Source of the DNA: Sphingomonadales bacterium UBA2683
Lineage (GTDB): Bacteria > Pseudomonadota > Alphaproteobacteria > Sphingomonadales > Sphingomonadaceae
DNA: 64,000 nt
Direction: 5' to 3'
Assembly: GCA_002354635.1 (NCBI GenBank)
Contig: DELZ01000005.1
Location: 235,994-299,993, forward strand
Position numbers and translations under genes: made by a program. Below, in pieces: positions 52,652 through 62,235 of this stretch. How positions within the stretch are numbered: position 1 is the stretch's first letter; each line of letters begins with the position of its first letter. The notes beneath the pieces were generated by a model. The model was given only the letters and a program-made list of their open reading frames with translations. It had not been told where the DNA came from and did not search any database.

Positions 52652-54007
52652 ATGACGATTGAAAAAATCCTGATCGCCAATCGCGGGGAAATTGCCCTGC
52701 GGATTTTGCGCGCAGCCAAGGAACTCGGCATCGAGACGGTAGCCGTGCACAGCACCGCAGACGCCGACGCGATGCATGTGCGTCTTGCCGATCAGGCGGT
52801 CTGCATCGGCCCGCCGCCGGCCGCCGACAGCTATCTGTCGATCCCGGCGATCATCTCGGCCGCCGAGATCAGCGGCGCAGATGCGATCCATCCCGGCTAC
52901 GGCTTTCTCTCGGAAAATGCGCATTTTGCCGAAGTGGTCGAAGCGCATGATATCAAGTGGATCGGCCCCAAGCCCGAGCATATCAAGATCATGGGCGACA
53001 AGGTTGCAGCCAAGAAGACCGCGGGCGATCTCGGGATTCCCCTGGTTCCCGGCTCCGATGGCGCGGTCAGCGAGATCGAGGAAGCCAAACGGGTGGCGAA
53101 AGATGTCGGCTATCCGGTGATCATCAAGGCAGCATCCGGTGGTGGCGGTCGCGGTATGAAAGTGGTCAACAGCGAGACCGAACTCGAAACCCAGATGAAA
53201 CAGGCCGGTACCGAGGCCAAGGCCGCGTTCGGCGATGCCACTGTCTATATCGAGAAATATCTCGGTGATCCGCGCCATATCGAATTCCAGGTGTTCGGTG
53301 ATGGCCGTGGCAACGCGATCCATCTCGGCGAGCGCGACTGTTCCCTGCAACGCCGGCATCAGAAAGTGCTCGAGGAAGCGCCGTCGCCGGTGATCAGCGC
53401 CGAACAGCGTGAAGCCATGGGCAAGGTCTGCGTCGATGCGATGAAGGGCATGCAATATCGCGGCGCCGGCACGATCGAGTTTCTGTACGAGAACAACGAA
53501 TTCTATTTTATCGAGATGAACACCCGGCTGCAGGTCGAGCATCCGGTGACCGAAATGATCACGGGCTTCGATCTGGTGCGCGAACAGATTCGCATCGCCG
53601 ACGGTCGCGACCTGTCGGTCACCCAGGAAGAACTGGTATTCAGCGGCCACGCCATCGAATGCCGGATCAATGCCGAAAACCCGAAAACCTGGGCTCCATC
53701 GCCTGGCAAGGTTACCGGCTATCATCCACCCGGCGGCATGCATGTCCGCGTCGACAGCGGCCTCTATGCCGGTTATTCGATCCCGCCATATTATGACAGC
53801 ATGATCGCCAAGCTGATTGTTTACGGTCGCACCCGCGACGGCTGCATGATGCGCCTCGCCCGCGCGCTTGACGAATTTGTCATCGAAGGCGTCCAGACCA
53901 CGATCCCGCTGCACCAGAAACTGGTCTATGACGAGGAATTCCAGTCGGGCGACTATACGATCAAATGGCTCGAGGAGTGGCTCGAGAAGGATAATCTGAA
54001 GGATTAG
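52652..54007 (+). CDS. accC: Biotin carboxylase of acetyl-CoA carboxylase
   Basis: 451 aa, normal length. ATP-grasp motifs KAASGGGGRGMKVV, ERDCSLQRRHQKVLEEAPS and FIEMNTRLQVEHPVTEMITG; N-terminal IEKILIANRGEIALRI. It carboxylates the biotin on AccB. It starts 108 bp after accB; the gap contains a degenerate repeat-like stretch (52560-52640). Confidence 0.96.
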   Translation: MTIEKILIANRGEIALRILRAAKELGIETVAVHSTADADAMHVRLADQAVCIGPPPAADSYLSIPAIISAAEISGADAIHPGYGFLSENAHFAEVVEAHDIKWIGPKPEHIKIMGDKVAAKKTAGDLGIPLVPGSDGAVSEIEEAKRVAKDVGYPVIIKAASGGGGRGMKVVNSETELETQMKQAGTEAKAAFGDATVYIEKYLGDPRHIEFQVFGDGRGNAIHLGERDCSLQRRHQKVLEEAPSPVISAEQREAMGKVCVDAMKGMQYRGAGTIEFLYENNEFYFIEMNTRLQVEHPVTEMITGFDLVREQIRIADGRDLSVTQEELVFSGHAIECRINAENPKTWAPSPGKVTGYHPPGGMHVRVDSGLYAGYSIPPYYDSMIAKLIVYGRTRDGCMMRLARALDEFVIEGVQTTIPLHQKLVYDEEFQSGDYTIKWLEEWLEKDNLKD

Positions 54008-54332
54008 CCGCACTACCGCGGATATTAGCCACACTCCCGCGGATAGGAGTGTGCCCCCGCGAAGGCGGGGGTCCATCACGTGGCTTATCCTGAATTACGA
54101 TGGTTGTTTTGTCGCGCACCGGAACACGCACATGTAAACTAACCTAACCGCCAGTTTTCCATACACGAGATGGATCCCCGCCTGCGCGGGGATGGAATGA
54201 ACAGGAACTTCGTTCAGGTTCATTCCACCTTTCCTGAACATAACAAGTCAGTTCAGCGATCCGACAGGGTTAATAGCCTATTACCTGTTGCACAGATGCG
54301 GCAAACGGAGTCGCCAGCAACAGGAGTAAGCC
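54008..54332. repeat. Intergenic region with palindromic repeats
   Basis: 325 bp. GC hairpins CCCCCGCGAAGGCGGGGG (about 54050-54067) and ATCCCCGCCTGCGCGGGGAT (about 54174-54193), linked by complementary CCATC/GATGG segments, match the element at 6310-6395. A further inverted repeat, GTTCAGG..CCTGAAC (about 54213-54239), lies ahead of the RcnB-like gene and may be regulatory. Confidence 0.6.
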
Positions 54333-55349
54333 ATGCGTATATTTCTTATCCCCGGCCTGATGGCTGCCACGATGTTGACGCCCGCCGCCGCATCCGCAGC
54401 CGAGATCGTCCCCGATCTCAATAGCGCCCCCGGTCTTGTCCAGACCGACCTGACCGGTGCCGCCGCCTTGCAGCGTGACGGCCGCAGCGAACGCCGCGCC
54501 AATCGCGGCAGCGGCCAGCGACAGGCACAGCGGGCCGAGAACCGCAACAATCGTGGCCAGGCGCGGGTAAACCGTCAGACACGGTTCGAAACCCGCGGCG
54601 ATCGCGCAGAAGCGAGACAGAACCGCCGTGTCGAACGGGTTGACCGCAATTTTGACAATGCTCCGGCCCGGGGCACCGCGCGGTCGGCCGCCCGTCAGGA
54701 TCGCAATGTCAATCTCGCAACACAGCGCAATCAGCGGGTGGAACGGAACGTCACCCGAAACGTCGACCGGCGTCAGGCCGTTCGGCGTGGTGACCGCAAT
54801 CGCGACGGCCGGGTAGACCGGCGCTGGGACCGCAACCGCGACGGACGAATTGACCGCCGCTATGATCGCAACAACAACAATCGGATCGACCGGCGGGTCG
54901 ACCGCAACCGGGACGGCAGAGTGGACCGGCGCTGGGACCGTAACCGCGACGGACGGATTGACCGGCGCTACGACCGCAATAACAACAACCGGGTCGACCG
55001 GCGCTACCGCGACAATCGCTATACCGCCCGCAACAGCCGCAGCTGGAACCGCAGCTGGCGCAACGACCGGCGCTACGACTGGCGACGCCATCGCCAGGTC
55101 CACCGCAACTATTACCGGCTGGGCCGCTATTATGCCCCGTATCGGGACTATCGCTACCGTCGCCTGAACATCGGTATCTATCTGGGGTCCGCCTTCTACG
55201 GCTCCCGCTACTGGATCAACAACCCCGGTTATTACCGCCTGCCCGCGGCCTATCCGGGAACCCGCTGGGTCCGCTATTATGACGATGTGCTGCTGATTGA
55301 CACCTATAGCGGCGAAGTCATCGACGTAATTTACGATTTCTTCTGGTAG
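54333..55349 (+). CDS. Exported RcnB-like protein with EF-hand-like Arg/Asp repeats
   Basis: 338 aa. Signal peptide to about residue 22. Residues 40-150 are Arg/Asn-rich. Residues 154-225 are six 12-residue repeats of type DRNRDGRVDRRW, with DxNxDG spacing as in calcium-binding loops; every third unit is DRNNNNR(I/V)DRR. The C-terminal part (LNIGIYLGSAFYGSRYWINNPGYYRLP..GTRWVRYYDDVLLID) matches the RcnB family of periplasmic Ni/Co-efflux modulators. The coding DNA has a 108-bp tandem duplication (54792-55007). Metal binding is plausible but not shown. Confidence 0.8.
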   Translation: MRIFLIPGLMAATMLTPAAASAAEIVPDLNSAPGLVQTDLTGAAALQRDGRSERRANRGSGQRQAQRAENRNNRGQARVNRQTRFETRGDRAEARQNRRVERVDRNFDNAPARGTARSAARQDRNVNLATQRNQRVERNVTRNVDRRQAVRRGDRNRDGRVDRRWDRNRDGRIDRRYDRNNNNRIDRRVDRNRDGRVDRRWDRNRDGRIDRRYDRNNNNRVDRRYRDNRYTARNSRSWNRSWRNDRRYDWRRHRQVHRNYYRLGRYYAPYRDYRYRRLNIGIYLGSAFYGSRYWINNPGYYRLPAAYPGTRWVRYYDDVLLIDTYSGEVIDVIYDFFW

Positions 55350-55371
55350 AAAGAGCAAATGATAACAAGAA

Positions 55372-55402
55372 ACCCGCTGCCTGGAAAGGCGGCGGTTTTT
55401 TG
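55372..55402 (+). terminator. Rho-independent terminator of the RcnB-like gene
   Basis: CCGCTGCCT / AGGCGGCGG stem, GGAA loop, T6 tail, 23 bp after the stop. Confidence 0.85.
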
Positions 55403-55629
55403 TCGCGCGCGCCGGTTTCAGCCGGTAATTCAGCGCCCAAGCCGGCTCTTCAAGTGCAAAAGCGGACGTACCGTTCGAGAATGGGATCCATCGCGCCGCA
55501 TCCTCCGACCGGCAGGCGGAGCCGGGGATCATGGGCACTTTCAAGATTGCGACATATTTCCACCCGCATCTTGAGGCCAAATTAATCCTTTTGGTAGATA
55601 AAGGTTGCCACATATTGGCAGGGTTAAAT

Positions 55630-57837
55630 GTGGTAAAAAATTTTTTAAAGGCGTTCTCCGGCGAAATAGCCAATGATCAGGAAGCTGAATCCGTTCCTGA
55701 CATGCGGCTGGACAGCCATGCCCGGCGCCTCGAAATTCTGGATGATTTCGAGCAAGCGGGAATAACCTGGCTATGGGCTACCGATGCAGACGGTCGTCTG
55801 ATATATCTTTCCGAAAAAGCGGCGGAGAACCTGAACAAGCCGCTCGATGAGCTGATTGGCCTTCCCCTGGTTGATTTATTCAAAAACGATCCCGACAATC
55901 CGGATGAAAAATCTGACCGGCCGTTCAAATATCATCTCAGCAAGCGTAGCAAGATCAACGATCTGGTCGTCCACCGTATTCCTTCGACATTTGGTCCGGA
56001 AGATCGTCCGACATGGTGGATGATTTCCGGCCATCCCAAATTTGATGATGCAGGACATTTCCAGGGCTATCGAGGCAGTGCAAAAGATGTGACCGTTGAA
56101 TATCAGCGAAAGCTGGAAGATTCACGGATGGCCGAATTTGACTCGCTGACCGGGCTTGCCAACCGCCACCGCATGAACAACCGGCTCAATAGTCTGCTGG
56201 GTGCTTTCAAGACCGCCAACCGCAGTTGCGCGATCATGATGCTCGATCTGGATCGCTTCAAGCAGGTCAATGATACCATGGGCCATCCTGCCGGGGATGA
56301 ACTGCTCAAGCAGGTTGCAAAGCGATTGCGCTCGATCGTCGGCAAGAGCGGTGAAATCGGTCGCCTGGGCGGTGACGAATTTCAAATCATATTACCCGAC
56401 CTTGATGATCGCGGAAAACTGGGCGAAATGGCCGAGAAAATCGTGAAAATCATCTCCCAGCCCTATCCGATTGATGAGAAAATCGCGACAATAGGAACAT
56501 CCATCGGCATCGCGATCGCTCCCTATGACGGTGTTGCCAAAGATGACCTGATCCGCAGTTCCGATCTGGCCCTGTACGCCGCCAAAAATTCCGGCCGTGG
56601 CCAGTTCCGATTCTTTTCCGCCGATCTGAAAAATGATGAAGAAGAGAGGCGCACGCTGGTCGAAGATCTGCGCGACGCGCTCGTCAATGATCAGGTTGAA
56701 CTGCACTACCAGCCGGTGGTCCGCACCGATGATCATATGGTCGTTGGGTTTGAGGCGCTTATGCGCTGGGTTCATCCGGAGCGGGGAGAGATTAGTCCGG
56801 CCGTCTTCATACCTATCGCGGAAGAATTGAACCTGATAAATCAATTGGGCGAATGGGCCCTCCGCCGAGCCTGTCGGGATGCGCAGCTTTGGCCAAAGTC
56901 GATCTGGGTAGCGGTCAATGTGTCGGCCGTCCAATTCGCCAGCAACGGTTTTCCCGAAATCGTCATGAATGCGCTTGCCACAAGCGGCCTCGACCCGGAA
57001 CGACTGGAACTCGAACTGACCGAAAGCGTCTTCATGGGCAACAGCGATACCATCGACACCACTTTCAAGATCATGAAGGACATGGGCGTGCGGTTGGCGC
57101 TCGACGATTTCGGCACCGGCTATTCTTCGCTCAGCTATCTTCGCTCTGCTCCTTTTGACAAGATCAAGGTCGACAAGGGCTTTGTCGATTCCTGCACGCA
57201 AAAGGACAAGAATAGCGCCAAGATTATCGCCGCCATTATCAGCCTGTCGGAAGCGCTGGGCATGGAGACGACGGTTGAAGGCGTCGAAGCCTTTGACCAG
57301 TTCACTCTCGTTTGCTCCAAAGGCGCGCGCTATATTCAGGGATGGATTTACTCCAAGGCTCTGAAGCTGGAAGAAATTGAAGAAAAACTGGGCAGCGGGG
57401 AATTCCGGATTGAACCGGCCGGGCCCGAACTGTACCGGCCGGACCGGCGCACCGTGTTTCGGCGGATTGGTGCCATCCATGAAAATCATCGATATGATGT
57501 TGTGATGCGCGACCTTTCTCAATCCGGTGTGATGTTTGAAGGTCTGCTCGGTGTCCCGTTGGGCACAAAGCTTGTGCTTGATCTCGGCGGGGGGCAATTG
57601 GTTGTCTGCACCGTGACGCGTTCCGATGAGGCTACCGTGGCTGCCGAGTTTGAAACACCGCTGGTCAGTGACGGCGCGGGCGGCCTATGCACGCGCCACC
57701 GCGTTTCGCCTTATGATCTGTGCGCCGCCGGAATGCCGCTCGCAGCCTTGCCGCCGGGGAATTATCCGCTGACACCGGACAATTCCCAAGCGTCGGGCAA
57801 ACCCAGATTCATGCAAGTCTCCGTTGGCGGCGGCTGA
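55630..57837 (+). CDS. PAS-GGDEF-EAL-PilZ cyclic-di-GMP regulator
   Basis: 735 aa. PAS-like sensor at about residues 30-160 (ITWLWATDADGRLIYLSEKA), GGDEF domain with intact RLGGDEF, EAL domain with FEALMRW, ELTES, DDFGTGYSS and EGVEAFDQF, and C-terminal PilZ with YRPDRRTVFRRIG. It could both make and degrade c-di-GMP and bind it through PilZ. No transmembrane segment, so cytoplasmic. I chose GTG 55630 with AGGG upstream; the frame opens at 55531 and ATG 55702 is another candidate. Confidence 0.88.
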   Translation: MVKNFLKAFSGEIANDQEAESVPDMRLDSHARRLEILDDFEQAGITWLWATDADGRLIYLSEKAAENLNKPLDELIGLPLVDLFKNDPDNPDEKSDRPFKYHLSKRSKINDLVVHRIPSTFGPEDRPTWWMISGHPKFDDAGHFQGYRGSAKDVTVEYQRKLEDSRMAEFDSLTGLANRHRMNNRLNSLLGAFKTANRSCAIMMLDLDRFKQVNDTMGHPAGDELLKQVAKRLRSIVGKSGEIGRLGGDEFQIILPDLDDRGKLGEMAEKIVKIISQPYPIDEKIATIGTSIGIAIAPYDGVAKDDLIRSSDLALYAAKNSGRGQFRFFSADLKNDEEERRTLVEDLRDALVNDQVELHYQPVVRTDDHMVVGFEALMRWVHPERGEISPAVFIPIAEELNLINQLGEWALRRACRDAQLWPKSIWVAVNVSAVQFASNGFPEIVMNALATSGLDPERLELELTESVFMGNSDTIDTTFKIMKDMGVRLALDDFGTGYSSLSYLRSAPFDKIKVDKGFVDSCTQKDKNSAKIIAAIISLSEALGMETTVEGVEAFDQFTLVCSKGARYIQGWIYSKALKLEEIEEKLGSGEFRIEPAGPELYRPDRRTVFRRIGAIHENHRYDVVMRDLSQSGVMFEGLLGVPLGTKLVLDLGGGQLVVCTVTRSDEATVAAEFETPLVSDGAGGLCTRHRVSPYDLCAAGMPLAALPPGNYPLTPDNSQASGKPRFMQVSVGGG

Positions 57838-58038
57838 CCGGCGCAACACCGCCACAGCAATGCTTGCATAAGGCAACAACGCCGATATAGGCCGGATGAT
57901 ATCCTCGGCACCGGCATCTGCTTTCCCCACATGCGCGCGTCCTGCCAGAGCCAAATTTCGCTCAACCGCTCCATCATTTCCGGTTGCAACCTGCCACGAC
58001 TCCAAGCAGAGGTGTCCGGGGTTAAAAGGAGAATTTGG

Positions 58039-59319
58039 ATGATACGCGCACTCGGTCTGACAATATCGACTCTGGCACTGGCAATGGTGCCGGCCGGTGC
58101 CATCGCCCGGGACCAGATCATCCGCGTTGGCAATTTGCTCACCGACGCCGCGTCTTCCCCCGGCGGCCCCGCGACCATCATCGTCCGCGACGGCAGGATT
58201 GCCGAAATCCGCAGCGGTTCGGAACCGGTGAACGACGCCGGTGCCACGATAATTGACCTGAGCACCAAGACCGTGATGCCTGGCCTGATCGACTTGCACG
58301 TCCATCTGACCGGCGATCCCGGTGGCGATTTCTGGAAGGAAACCACCGAGCCGTCCGAATGGGGCGTGGTCGTCGGCGCCAAAAATGCGCTGGTCACGGC
58401 AAAGGCCGGTTTCACCACCGTGCGCGAGGCGGGCTCTTCGCAATATAGCGCCTTCTCGCTGCGCCGCGGCACCGCCGAGGGCATCATTCCCGGCCCGCGC
58501 ATCATCGCCGCAGGACCCGCGCTGGCGATTGTCGGCGGCCATGGCGATGTTTCCGGCTTTACCGAGGATGTGAACGACCTGCTGACCAGCGGCTACAGCT
58601 GCACCGGTGCGGTCGAGTGCGCCGCCAAGGTACGCAAGGCCTCGCGTGCCGGTTCCGACATCATCAAGATCACCGCGACCGGCGGCGTCCTGTCGCAACA
58701 GGGCCGGGGGCTGGACGCTCAGTTCACCAGCGCGGAGATGCAGTCGATCGCCGACACCGCCCATTCGCTCGGCCTGAAAGTCATGGCCCACGCCCATGGC
58801 GCACGTGGCATCGAGGCGGCGGCGCGCGCCGGCATCGACACGATCGAGCATGGCACATTCGCCGATGAAGCGGCGCTGAAAGTCATGAAGGCCAACGGCA
58901 CCGCGATGGTACCGACACTGATGGCGTTCCAGGGCGTCAGCGAACGGCTCGGCAAGGGTGTCTACACGCCGGTGGTCGAGGACAAGATCCGCATGACCAT
59001 GGGCCGGGTCGGCAAGGCCGTGACCCTGGCCAAACAGATGGGCGTTCCGATCGCGTTCGGAACCGATGCCGGTGTCTTCAATCACGGTCGCAATGCCGAG
59101 GAACTGCAACTGATGGTCGATGCCGGGCTGACTCCGCGGGAAGCCGTGGCCAGCGCCACCACCGTGGCTGCCAAAATGCTCGACATGGAAAATCAGATCG
59201 GCCGGATCGCGGTCGGCTATTCGGCTGACCTGATCGCGCTGGACGGCAATCCGCTGGATGACGTCCGCACGCTCGAGAAGGTCGACTGGGTGATGGTGCG
59301 CGGTCGCGTCATCGACTAG
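58039..59319 (+). CDS. Exported metal-dependent amidohydrolase
   Basis: 426 aa. Signal peptide (LGLTISTLALAMVPAGAIA). Amidohydrolase metal site: LHVHL, lysine in DIIKITATGG, HAHGARGIEAA, IEHGTF and FGTDAGV. It resembles imidazolonepropionase-like and prolidase-type (Xaa-Pro dipeptidase) periplasmic amidohydrolases. AAAAGGAGAA before ATG 58039; the frame opens at 57931 without a site. It is 9 bp ahead of the 2OG oxygenase and likely cotranscribed. Confidence 0.9.
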   Translation: MIRALGLTISTLALAMVPAGAIARDQIIRVGNLLTDAASSPGGPATIIVRDGRIAEIRSGSEPVNDAGATIIDLSTKTVMPGLIDLHVHLTGDPGGDFWKETTEPSEWGVVVGAKNALVTAKAGFTTVREAGSSQYSAFSLRRGTAEGIIPGPRIIAAGPALAIVGGHGDVSGFTEDVNDLLTSGYSCTGAVECAAKVRKASRAGSDIIKITATGGVLSQQGRGLDAQFTSAEMQSIADTAHSLGLKVMAHAHGARGIEAAARAGIDTIEHGTFADEAALKVMKANGTAMVPTLMAFQGVSERLGKGVYTPVVEDKIRMTMGRVGKAVTLAKQMGVPIAFGTDAGVFNHGRNAEELQLMVDAGLTPREAVASATTVAAKMLDMENQIGRIAVGYSADLIALDGNPLDDVRTLEKVDWVMVRGRVID

Positions 59320-59328
59320 GTTTCGGCC

Positions 59329-60030
59329 ATGGCGAGAGTCTTTTCGAAAAAGCTGATCGAACAATATACCAGCCCGCGGCGCATGGCGGCGCTCGGCCGG
59401 CAGGTTACCGAAGCGCTCAACGCCCATCCGCGGGTGCAGTGGCTGGAAAGCCCGCATATGCAGCTGTACGTCCACCAGAATTTCCTGAGCGACGCCGACT
59501 GCGATCTGCTGATCGACATGATCGACGGCGACAGCCAGCCGTCGACCCTGTACGAAGGCACCGAGCGCAAAGGCTATCGCACCAGCTACAGCTGCAATGT
59601 CGATCCCGCCGACCCCGATATCCGCCGCATCGACAAGTCGATCTGCGATCTGATGGACCTGCCGCAATCCCACAGCGAGATATTGCAGGGCCAGCGCTAT
59701 CAGCCGGGCCAGCAGTTCAAGGATCATCACGACTATTTCCACGAAAACGAGAAATACTGGCAATATGAAGGCCCCAATGGCGGGCAGCGCAGCTGGACCG
59801 CGATGGCCTATCTCAACGAGCCGGAGCAGGGCGGCGCCACCGCCTTTCCGCAGCTCGAGTATCAGGTCGAACCGCGTCGCGGCATGCTGCTGATGTGGAA
59901 CAATATGCGTCCCGACGGCACCCCCAATATCGACACGTTGCACGCCGGAAGGCCGGTCGAACAGGGGACCAAATATATCATTACCAAATGGTTCCGACTC
60001 AACCCCTGGCAACAGGCATTGCAGCGCTGA
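59329..60030 (+). CDS. 2OG-Fe(II) oxygenase, prolyl 4-hydroxylase-like
   Basis: 233 aa. Iron triad HxD in QFKDHHDYFHEN and distal His in IDTLHAGRPV; the 2-oxoglutarate-binding lysine follows (GTKYIITKWFR). The core (NFLSDADCDLLIDMI to the C-terminus) has the P4H double-stranded helix. It would hydroxylate a prolyl or other residue on an unknown target using 2-oxoglutarate and O2. Confidence 0.88.
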   Translation: MARVFSKKLIEQYTSPRRMAALGRQVTEALNAHPRVQWLESPHMQLYVHQNFLSDADCDLLIDMIDGDSQPSTLYEGTERKGYRTSYSCNVDPADPDIRRIDKSICDLMDLPQSHSEILQGQRYQPGQQFKDHHDYFHENEKYWQYEGPNGGQRSWTAMAYLNEPEQGGATAFPQLEYQVEPRRGMLLMWNNMRPDGTPNIDTLHAGRPVEQGTKYIITKWFRLNPWQQALQR

Positions 60031-60152
60031 ACGGCAAGCGATGCGATCAACATACGACCGGCTTCGACCAACGACGTCGGCGCCGGAGGGATTTCGTTGC
60101 GAGCGATACTTTACCGTGTTAGCTGGCCATAACAGTTTTTGGATAGGAATAT

Positions 60153-61988
60153 ATGATGATCAAGCAATCTCTCGCCCTTCTCCTCGGTACCAGCCTGCTC
60201 GCCACCGGAAGCATCGCAATCGCCCAGCCGCTAACCGCTGCCAGCGCAGCCACGATGGAGCATCACGAAAAGGCGGAGATGACCGAGGGCGAGAAGATGA
60301 AGGCGCTGTTCGCCAAGAGCGACGAGGAAGGCCTGAAGCGCAATCCGATCGGCGCCCTGTTCCGCGGCGACGAGCGCTATGCCGACCAGCTGGGTGATTA
60401 TATCAGCGACGAATATTTCGCCAAGGAGAAAGCTGCAGAAACGGCCGAACTGGCGGCCCTGATGAAAATCGACCGCAGCAAGCTGAGCGCCACCGACAAG
60501 ATCGCCTATGACGTGTTCAAGCGCGACAAGCAGCAGGCGCTCAAGGGCTATTCCGACGAAATCATGGCCCTGACGGTGGTCCGTCCGGTCAACCATTTCA
60601 GCGGCTTCCACACTTTCTATCCCGATTTTGCCTCGGGCAAGGGGGCTGCACCGTTCAAGACGGTCAAGAATTACGAAGACAATCTGAAGCGTCACAAGCA
60701 GTTCATCGTGATCGGTGACCGCTCGATCGGGCGATTCCGCGAAGGCATGGAAAGCGGCGTTGTCGAAACCAAGCTGACGATCAAGAATGTGATCGAACAG
60801 CTCGCCACCCAGATCGCCCTCGGTCTGGAAAACAGCCCGTTCATGGCACCAACGAAAAATTTCCCCGAAGATTTCAGCGAGGAAGACAAAGCCCGCCTGA
60901 CCGGAGAATATGAAGCAGCGACCACCGAGATTTTTGCCGGCTATCAGCGCATGCATGATTTCCTCGAGAATGAATATCTGCCGGTAGCGCGCGACGAAGT
61001 CGGCCTTTCCGGCATGAAAGGCGGCGCCATTCTCTACGAAAATCTGATCGAGAACACGACCACCCTGCCGCTCAAGGCCGACTATATCCACAATCTCGGC
61101 ATCAGCGAAGTCACCCGGATCAAGACCGAGATGGAAGCGATCAAGGAAGAGGTCGGCTTTGACGGCACGCTCCCCGAATTTTTCGAATTCCTGCGTACCG
61201 ACGAACAATTCCATCCGGAATCGCGCGAAGCGCTGACCCAGGCCTATTATGACATGGGCAAGAAAGTCGACGCGAAAATCGGCGAGCAGTTCAAGGTTCT
61301 GCCGAAATCGCCGCTGGAAATCCGCCCCTATGACGAATCGATCGAGAAATTCCAGGCCGGCGGGTCGTACCAGAGCGGTACGCCTGATGGCTCCCGGCCC
61401 GGTGTCTTCTATTTCAACGCCTATGACCTGCCGTCGCGCAACACATCCGGCATCACCACACTCTATCTGCACGAAGGTGCGCCCGGCCACCATTTCCAGA
61501 TTTCGCTGGCCCAGGAAAATACCGACCTGCCGAACTTCATGCGCTTTGGCGGCAACACCGCCTTTGTCGAGGGCTGGGCGCTCTATTCGGAGAAGCTCGG
61601 CTTCCCGATGGGTCTCTACACCGACCCCTATCAGCGCTTCGGCCATCTTGACGACGAGATGCTCCGCGCAATGCGGCTGGTCGTCGACACCGGCCTGCAC
61701 AGCAAGGGCTGGACCCGCGACCAGGCGATCCAGTATATGCTGGACAACAGCAGCATGGGCAAAACCGACGCCACCGCCGAAGTCGAACGCTATATCGCGA
61801 TCCCTTCGCAGGCTCTGGCCTACAAGATCGGCGCGCTGACCATCCAGCGGCTGAAGAAAGAGGCCCAGGATGCGCTCGGTGAAAAGTTCGATCCGCGCGA
61901 ATTCCACGACCAGGTGCTGAACACCGGCGCGCTGCCGATGACGGTGCTGGAAAGCAAGATTCGCGACTGGATTGAATCGCAAGGTTAA
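60153..61988 (+). CDS. DUF885 family peptidase-like protein, exported
   Basis: 611 aa. Signal peptide (KQSLALLLGTSLLATGSIAIAQ). Zinc-type motif HEGAPGHHFQISLAQE with a downstream Glu in VEGWALYSE. DUF885 proteins are probable metallocarboxypeptidases of the periplasm. AGGAATAT precedes ATG 60153. A strong hairpin ends the gene. Confidence 0.88.
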   Translation: MMIKQSLALLLGTSLLATGSIAIAQPLTAASAATMEHHEKAEMTEGEKMKALFAKSDEEGLKRNPIGALFRGDERYADQLGDYISDEYFAKEKAAETAELAALMKIDRSKLSATDKIAYDVFKRDKQQALKGYSDEIMALTVVRPVNHFSGFHTFYPDFASGKGAAPFKTVKNYEDNLKRHKQFIVIGDRSIGRFREGMESGVVETKLTIKNVIEQLATQIALGLENSPFMAPTKNFPEDFSEEDKARLTGEYEAATTEIFAGYQRMHDFLENEYLPVARDEVGLSGMKGGAILYENLIENTTTLPLKADYIHNLGISEVTRIKTEMEAIKEEVGFDGTLPEFFEFLRTDEQFHPESREALTQAYYDMGKKVDAKIGEQFKVLPKSPLEIRPYDESIEKFQAGGSYQSGTPDGSRPGVFYFNAYDLPSRNTSGITTLYLHEGAPGHHFQISLAQENTDLPNFMRFGGNTAFVEGWALYSEKLGFPMGLYTDPYQRFGHLDDEMLRAMRLVVDTGLHSKGWTRDQAIQYMLDNSSMGKTDATAEVERYIAIPSQALAYKIGALTIQRLKKEAQDALGEKFDPREFHDQVLNTGALPMTVLESKIRDWIESQG

Positions 61989-61996
61989 GCCATCGG

Positions 61997-62028
61997 CTGC
62001 CCCTTCTCCCGTGCGGGAGAAGGGGCAG
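61997..62028. terminator. Strong hairpin, terminator or repeat
   Basis: CTGCCCCTTCTCCC / GGGAGAAGGGGCAG with a 4-nt loop, 8 bp after the DUF885 stop. It lacks a long T-run and could be another member of the repeat set. Confidence 0.6.
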
Positions 62029-62235
62029 CAATTCCCCGAATATCGTCCCTGCCGAAAAGGCGGCCCGAAACCGTGTCTGAACCCGGCGCACTGCCCTGGA
62101 ATGGTCGGGCTCAAGAGTTACGCCCCCCTCTCTGCCCTTGGCCGCATTTGTCCATTCGACCCGGGTTTATTCATCGACTCGTTGCCTCTATGTCTGTTCT
62201 TGGATTATACCGGGCCGACATAAGGGGGCGTTTTC

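Noticed and set aside
54792..55007. 36-bp tandem repeats as a CRISPR array
   Set aside because: The units are contiguous, without spacers, and encode in-frame 12-residue protein repeats.
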